In this document: positions 28,992-32,526 of the stretch, piece by piece
How positions within the stretch are numbered: the stretch's first letter is position 1
How the letters are laid out: each line of letters begins with the position of its first letter
Source: Bradyrhizobium sp. NFR13
GTDB lineage: Bacteria > Pseudomonadota > Alphaproteobacteria > Rhizobiales > Xanthobacteraceae
DNA length: 32,526 nucleotides
Assembly (NCBI RefSeq): GCF_900114605.1
Contig: NZ_FOTP01000014.1
Coordinates: 1 to 32,526, forward strand
Reading direction: 5' to 3'
Notes under the pieces: model-generated
The model's database searches: none
The model's input: the letters and a program-made list of their open reading frames with translations, nothing else
What the model was told of the DNA's origin: nothing
Position numbers and translations under genes: made by a program

Positions 28992-29777
28992 TCACTTCGT
29001 CACGGTCGCGGTCGACGGGATGCCGTAACGCACGATGTTAATGCTGTCGCGCTTGCCGCCATTGGGATCTTCAACCGGCACAGGCGCGTTGGCGTCGACC
29101 AGCGCGCGCAATGCCAGCGAGATCGTGCCGCTCTGCCGCGCGCGGGCGAGCAGTTCGGCCTGTTCGGGCTTCAATTCGAGCGTTGCGGTCTTGCCGACGA
29201 CTGAGTTCTGGCCGTCCTTTTCCTTGGGCGCCTGATCGATGGCGAGAACGCGGATATTGTTCAGGATGATCTCGGAGTTGATGACCTCCGTGCCGCCGCG
29301 ATCACCGCCGCGTTCGCGCTTCGACAGGATCACGTCGACGCGGTCGTTCGGCAGAATGAAGCCGCCGGCGCCGGTTTCCGGCGAAATTTCGGTGGAGACC
29401 GCACGCATGCCGGTCGGCAGAACAGCGGCCATAAAGCCAGCGCCATTGGCGCGCACCAGCTTCGGTTCACGGATCGGTTCGCCGGCAATAAAGGCCGAAC
29501 GCGCGATGGAGCCGGCGATTTGCACCGCGGCGTCGGGGCGGCTGTTACGGCTGATGACGTTGCTGCTCGCCGCTGATGCGGGCCAGGACTGCCACTGGAC
29601 ATCATCGGGACCGAGCGCCTGACCGAGCGCGATATCGGCCTTGGCAACGAGAACGTCAGTTGTCGGGGCTTCGGCGACCTGAGGGGGCGGCGGTGCGTCC
29701 GATGTGCTCGCAAGATATAGCGCCACACTGCCAGCGCCGAGTGCAATGGCGAGGACCACAATGCGTGCGGTATTCAT
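28992..29777 (-). CDS. cpaB: Flp pilus assembly protein CpaB/RcpC
   Basis: A periplasmic protein, 261 aa, anchored by an N-terminal helix (about 5-24), that modulates pilin or secretin assembly. A SAF domain lies about residues 41-105 (DVLVAKADIALGQALGPDDV). The RcpC-type domain follows, with GFILPNDRVDVILSKRE. The C-terminal part contains TLELKPEQAELLARARQSG. The ATG at 29777 is chosen because GGAAAG lies eight bases upstream; an ATG at 29795 would add six residues. It precedes cpaC by 17 bases on the same strand. Confidence 0.92.
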   Translation of the reverse strand: MNTARIVVLAIALGAGSVALYLASTSDAPPPPQVAEAPTTDVLVAKADIALGQALGPDDVQWQSWPASAASSNVISRNSRPDAAVQIAGSIARSAFIAGEPIREPKLVRANGAGFMAAVLPTGMRAVSTEISPETGAGGFILPNDRVDVILSKRERGGDRGGTEVINSEIILNNIRVLAIDQAPKEKDGQNSVVGKTATLELKPEQAELLARARQSGTISLALRALVDANAPVPVEDPNGGKRDSINIVRYGIPSTATVTK

Positions 29778-29850
29778 ACGCTTCACTTTCCACATTACGC
29801 CGCGACGCTGCCGCCGCTGTAACGGGAGTTGACCAGTTATTCGTCAAAGC

Positions 29851-29882
29851 ATGGTTAATGAGCGGTATCTAAATCGCGTTAA
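29851..29882. promoter_or_regulatory. TTAACCAT and TTAAC motifs between cpaA and cpaB
   Basis: On the minus strand the 120-base gap before cpaB contains TTAAC (29878-29882) and TTAACCAT (29851-29858). TTAACCAT matches the CtrA half-site type known from Caulobacter. They may mark a second promoter inside the pilus locus. Confidence 0.3.
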
Positions 29883-29897
29883 TAGAAAGTTCCGGCC

Positions 29898-30422
29898 CTA
29901 GTGAAGCGCGAAACGCGCGAGGTCGATCGTCTTCACCCACCCTGTGTCGGGGTAAACGAGCAGTGCGCCGAGGGCGAGCGCGATACCGTAGGGGATGCCG
30001 GTTTCCTTGTGATGCAGACGCATCAGCCAGGCCTGGCCGCCGAGCGCATAGGGCAGCGGCCATTGCCGGAACTGGAGCAGCAGCAATGTGAGCGCGCCGC
30101 CGAACAACGAGGCGTAAACGAGGTAGTTCAGGAGATGGTCGAAGCCGAACCACAGTCCCGCCGCTGCGGCCAGCTTGGCATCGCCGCCACCGATCCAGCC
30201 GAAGGCGAAACAGGCGAAAGCGACCACCAGCACGGTCGCCCCCGCGCCGAGATGTGACAGCGCATCGTGAAGGCCCATGCCGCCGAAGATTGCCAGTACG
30301 GCGAAGCCCGCCACCAGCAGCAGCGAGATACGGTTCGAAATGGTCATCGTGAAAAGGTCGCTGATCGCCGCATAGGCCATCAGGCCCGGGAACAGCAGTA
30401 GGCGCGTCAAATCGAGGATCAT
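29898..30422 (-). CDS. cpaA: Prepilin peptidase CpaA
   Basis: An inner-membrane aspartic protease (type IV prepilin peptidase family A24), 174 aa. It would cleave the leader of the Flp pilin encoded upstream. About five to six hydrophobic segments are visible. The two catalytic aspartates are D22 in AISDLFTMTISNR and D81 in the conserved GGGDAKL motif. It lacks the N-terminal methyltransferase domain of long prepilin peptidases, as expected for CpaA/TadV. The ATG at 30422 is used. It is the first typical gene of the long cpa-tad run, 120 bases before cpaB. Confidence 0.94.
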   Translation of the reverse strand: MILDLTRLLLFPGLMAYAAISDLFTMTISNRISLLLVAGFAVLAIFGGMGLHDALSHLGAGATVLVVAFACFAFGWIGGGDAKLAAAAGLWFGFDHLLNYLVYASLFGGALTLLLLQFRQWPLPYALGGQAWLMRLHHKETGIPYGIALALGALLVYPDTGWVKTIDLARFALH

Positions 30423-30497
30423 GGCTTCAAAGGCCCGTTGCGGCGACGACGGAAAACCTAGCCAGCAGAAATGAACAATCGGACAACAAGAAAGAAT

Positions 30498-30632
30498 TTA
30501 CCAAACGCTGGCGATCCGAATCGCAACCGCGACCAGCGCAAGGACCAATGCGGCGCAGACCAGACCGGCGGGGTCGCGCAGCGAAAGCTGGAGTCCTTCC
30601 AGAACGGAGCGGGGTGTGCCCGGGTGTCTCAT
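30498..30632 (-). CDS. Small ORF with one predicted membrane segment between flp and cpaA
   Basis: A 44-residue open frame, too short for most gene finders, lies in the ~300-base gap between flp and cpaA. It reads MRHPGTPRSVLEGLQLSL, then a short linker, then a hydrophobic segment of about 20 residues (AGLVCAALVLALVAVAIRIA) and ends ASVW. AGGA lies about eleven bases before the ATG. It follows the flp terminator and precedes cpaA on the same strand by 75 bases. I do not recognise a family. It could be a small inner-membrane subunit of the pilus system or simply a chance frame; conservation in related genomes would decide. Confidence 0.4.
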   Translation of the reverse strand: MRHPGTPRSVLEGLQLSLRDPAGLVCAALVLALVAVAIRIASVW

Positions 30633-30676
30633 ACGCAGAACGATCCTGGCGGCTGGCGGTCAGCAGCATTCGGAAA

Positions 30677-30706
30677 CAAAAAAGGCTCCGGACACCGGAG
30701 CCTTTG
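30677..30706 (-). terminator. Intrinsic terminator of flp
   Basis: Read on the minus strand, AAAGGCTCCGG-TGT-CCGGAGCC is followed by TTTTTT. This is a textbook Rho-independent terminator about 20 bases past the flp stop codon. It would allow a high pilin mRNA level with only partial read-through into the assembly genes. Confidence 0.9.
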
Positions 30707-30725
30707 ATGCACTCGTAACAGTCGC

Positions 30726-30890
30726 TTACTTGAGCGAGGTGTTGATCGAGGTGAACTTGCCGTTCAGGTTCGAGCCGAGGCCGTTAACGACTGCGATGAT
30801 GGCCAGCGAGATGCCGGCAGCAATCAGGCCGTATTCGATAGCGGTGGCGCCCGACTCGTCCTTCATGAAACGCGAAACGAGGTTCTTCAT
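30726..30890 (-). CDS. flp: Flp/Fap type IVb pilin
   Basis: The major subunit of the Flp pilus, 54 aa as preprotein. The leader contains the basic MKNLVSRFMKDESG. Cleavage by CpaA is expected at G14/A15, giving a mature chain starting ATAIEYGLIAAGIS with the conserved Glu at +5 and Tyr at +6. The mature part is a single hydrophobic helix followed by a short polar tail, about 40 residues, typical of Flp. The ATG at 30890 has GGAG nine bases upstream. A longer reading frame upstream is not pilin-like and is rejected. It is followed by its own terminator and precedes the cpa genes on the same strand. Confidence 0.95.
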   Translation of the reverse strand: MKNLVSRFMKDESGATAIEYGLIAAGISLAIIAVVNGLGSNLNGKFTSINTSLK

Positions 30891-31175
30891 AATATAAAAC
30901 TCCATATGTGCACGTGGCTGTCGATCGTGATGCCTGGTCTCCCCGGCGTTCTCAGCACCGTGACCATGAGCGAACACTAGGAGTGGGGAATTGCAGTGCG
31001 GTTAATTCGATTGATGAAAGTCGGTCGCATTTGTCTCTTCTTTTGCACGGTAAATACCTACTTAAGGCGATTTTAGAATGACTTGGGTGTGATGACACCA
31101 AGCATGTCCTTTTCGCTTCATCGCTCCTTAAGCATAGCGCGGTAACTCTTGGCCTCCGAATACCGCGAGGCCGCG
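30891..31175. promoter_or_regulatory. Divergent promoter region of flp and the sterol desaturase gene
   Basis: This 285-base AT-richer gap must drive flp leftward and the hydroxylase gene rightward. On the minus strand a CtrA-like TTAA-N7-TTTAC lies at 31050-31065 (one mismatch to TTAA-N7-TTAAC), and a further TTAACC at 31000-31005. A perfect short inverted repeat GGTGT-GATG-ACACC lies at 31086-31099. Promoter boxes could not be assigned with certainty. Confidence 0.4.
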
Positions 31176-32003
31176 ATGACGACACTCCCCATGGAAGTCC
31201 TGAACATGTTCGGCGAGACCATCATGAAGGTGGTGCCGATCACGCTGGTTCTTGCGGTGGTCTTTACGGTGCTGACGCATTTCTGGGCCTGCAATCCCGG
31301 CAAGCACTGGTGGCGCAAGACGGAGATCGTGACCGACGTGGTCTACTGGTTCTTCGTGCCGCTGATCACCCGGGTGGTGCGGATCGGGCTCCTCGTGGTC
31401 GGCGCTGCCGTCGTCTTCAATATTCACGATGCCGATGAACTGATCGCCTTCTATGACAACGGCCACGGGCCGCTGGCGCAGATGCCGCTCTGGTTGCAGG
31501 CGCTCTTCTTCCTCGTGGTGTCCGACTTTATGCTGTACTGGCTGCACCGGATGTATCACGGCGGCGGCTTCTGGAAATATCACGCGATCCATCATTCGTC
31601 GGAAGAGGTGGACTGGATCTCCGCGGCACGGTTTCATCCGGTGAATCTGTTTCTCGGCACCGTCGCGGTCGACGTGCTGCTATTGATGGCCGGTATCTCG
31701 CCGAACATCATGCTGTGGGTCGGACCGTTCACGACCTTCCACTCGGCTTTCGTGCACGCCAATCTGAACTGGACCCTCGGGCCGTTCAAATATGTGCTGG
31801 CGACGCCGGTGTTCCACCGCTGGCACCACACCTCGCTGGAGCGCGGCGGTAACACCAACTTCGCCGGCACGTTTCCGATCTGGGACATCATGTTCGGGAC
31901 CTTCCGCATGCCGGCGGGGGAGCTGCCGGACAACTACGGTGTCGATGGCGAGCCGTTGCCGACCGAATTCACCGGCCAGCTGGTCTATCCGTTCAAGCAG
32001 TAG
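31176..32003 (+). CDS. Sterol desaturase/fatty acid hydroxylase family protein
   Basis: A membrane di-iron oxygenase, 275 aa, of the FA_hydroxylase superfamily, probably hydroxylating or desaturating a lipid (fatty acid, carotenoid, hopanoid or sterol-like substrate). Four or so hydrophobic segments are visible. The histidine clusters that bind the two irons are HRMYH (124-128), HAIHH (136-140) and HRWHH (214-218), plus ARFHP at 151-155. The ATG at 31176 is preceded by GAGG. A TTG at 31149 would add nine residues and is less likely. It is transcribed away from flp and has no obvious partner gene. The substrate cannot be read from sequence. Confidence 0.88.
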   Translation: MTTLPMEVLNMFGETIMKVVPITLVLAVVFTVLTHFWACNPGKHWWRKTEIVTDVVYWFFVPLITRVVRIGLLVVGAAVVFNIHDADELIAFYDNGHGPLAQMPLWLQALFFLVVSDFMLYWLHRMYHGGGFWKYHAIHHSSEEVDWISAARFHPVNLFLGTVAVDVLLLMAGISPNIMLWVGPFTTFHSAFVHANLNWTLGPFKYVLATPVFHRWHHTSLERGGNTNFAGTFPIWDIMFGTFRMPAGELPDNYGVDGEPLPTEFTGQLVYPFKQ

Positions 32004-32059
32004 GGCGCTCGTCCTGCTCATGCGCGATGCATCCTGCGATCTCGCGTAACGCTCTCAGT

Positions 32060-32195
32060 CGTCATGGCCGGATGGCGCGAAGCGAGCTTCGCTAGATGTT
32101 CCGGCCATCCACGTCTTGCTTCGTGTGTGGCCAAGGCGTGGATACCCGGCATGCGCTGGGCATAACGGCGGAGTGTGGGGTGACGACGGAGCGTC
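32060..32195. repeat. Multi-hairpin palindromic repeat after the hydroxylase gene
   Basis: ATGGCCGGA (32064-32072) pairs with TCCGGCCAT (32100-32108). Inside is a second stem, GCGAAGC (32077-32083) with GCTTCGC (32086-32092). A further imperfect arm pair follows, ATCCACGTCTTG against CAAGGCGTGGAT (from about 32106). The element resembles the GTCATGGCCGG-type intergenic repeats of Bradyrhizobium and its relatives. It lies 57 bases past the hydroxylase stop codon and may work as a terminator. Confidence 0.65.
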
Positions 32196-32206
32196 ACGTC
32201 ATTCAC

Positions 32207-32526
32207 GGATTCAACTGTCAAACAGCCACTTCCCTTCAGACATGCGTCATCGCCCCTGTTGTTTGCGGCGCGGGGGCGCCGTCGTCTGTCGCATTCCCGC
32301 CCCCCTGTGAGAGGGCGTGCGGAACGCCGGGTGCCCGTTGCACCCTTGGGCCTGATGCGATGCGGTCTTCCGCAATTGAGAGTGCATCAGGACTTTCGGA
32401 GGCGCCGAGCAAGTGCCCGACGTTCCGCCTGCGGTGTTTTTTCGACTTGCTTGCACTTTGCCTCAGCGAACGATCCGATCACCGAATTAAAGTCCCAAGG
32501 CGATGGGAAGGGAGCCTCAAGCACTT
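32207..32526. repeat. Structured intergenic repeat, copy B (inverted relative to copy A)
   Basis: Reverse complement of copy A at 64-392, continuing to the window end and perhaps beyond. The same nested stems are perfect here: 32319-32326 with 32421-32428, 32329-32334 with 32340-32345, 32351-32358 with 32384-32391, and 32361-32365 with 32370-32374. Six T follow the outer stem at 32437-32442. In this copy the T-run orientation is the plus strand. Open frames in the two copies do not correspond, supporting a non-coding element. Confidence 0.8.

Noticed and set aside
30427-30669. 80-codon minus-strand frame in the flp-cpaA gap
   Set aside because: Arg/Ser/Pro-rich with no hydrophobic or domain pattern, and it runs up to within a few bases of the cpaA start; the 44-codon frame in another phase is more protein-like.
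30726-30977. Longer 83-residue version of the Flp pilin
   Set aside because: The extra N-terminal 29 residues are His/Gly-rich and unlike a prepilin leader; the ATG at 30890 has a good ribosome-binding site and gives a normal Flp precursor.

Overview
The window is chromosomal DNA from a GC-rich alphaproteobacterium, most likely order Hyphomicrobiales, family Nitrobacteraceae (Bradyrhizobium, Rhodopseudomonas, Afipia or a relative). The basis is the strong G/C third-position codon use, a CycM-type membrane-anchored cytochrome c beside kdsB-pheA, a rhizobial-style cpa/tad pilus locus, and intergenic palindromic repeats beginning CGTCATTCCGG. No rRNA, tRNA, CRISPR array, transposase, integrase or phage gene was seen. 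This was read by eye without database searches, so family names rest on recognisable motifs.

Layout: 1-609 is non-coding repeat DNA (a structured repeat, then a multi-hairpin palindromic repeat). 610-5359 on the minus strand is a metF-metH methionine/one-carbon operon. 5800-7793 on the plus strand holds a luciferase-like flavin oxidoreductase, a VOC-fold protein and a YciI/DGPF protein. 7800-9434 on the minus strand is kdsB-pheA (Kdo activation and phenylalanine synthesis), divergent from cycM (9643-10191), which ends in a strong terminator. 10426-18137 on the plus strand is a complete Yej-type peptide ABC importer: two tandem Tat-exported binding proteins, two permeases and a duplicated ATPase, followed by a NUDIX hydrolase. 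Converging on it from the minus strand are an M17 aminopeptidase and an NlpC/P60 endopeptidase (18784-21019). Import and two intracellular peptidases together suggest use of peptides or muropeptides.

21193-30890 is a Flp/Tad type IVc pilus locus. The pilotin-like tadD is on the plus strand. flp, cpaA, cpaB, cpaC, cpaD, cpaE/tadZ, cpaF/tadA, tadB and tadC are on the minus strand. They encode pilin, prepilin peptidase, outer-membrane secretin and partners, a localisation ATPase, the motor ATPase and two inner-membrane platform proteins. tadE/F/G are not in the window. A 44-codon ORF with one predicted membrane segment lies between flp and cpaA. A membrane di-iron hydroxylase of the sterol desaturase family (31176-32003) is divergent from flp.

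The last ~470 bases again hold a multi-hairpin repeat and a second copy of the structured repeat, in inverted orientation to the copy at the left end. The two copies therefore bracket about 32 kb as inverted repeats. Main points for follow-up are this repeat family and its conserved RNA-like fold, the importer-peptidase module, the small membrane ORF, and candidate CtrA-like and FixK-like sites.
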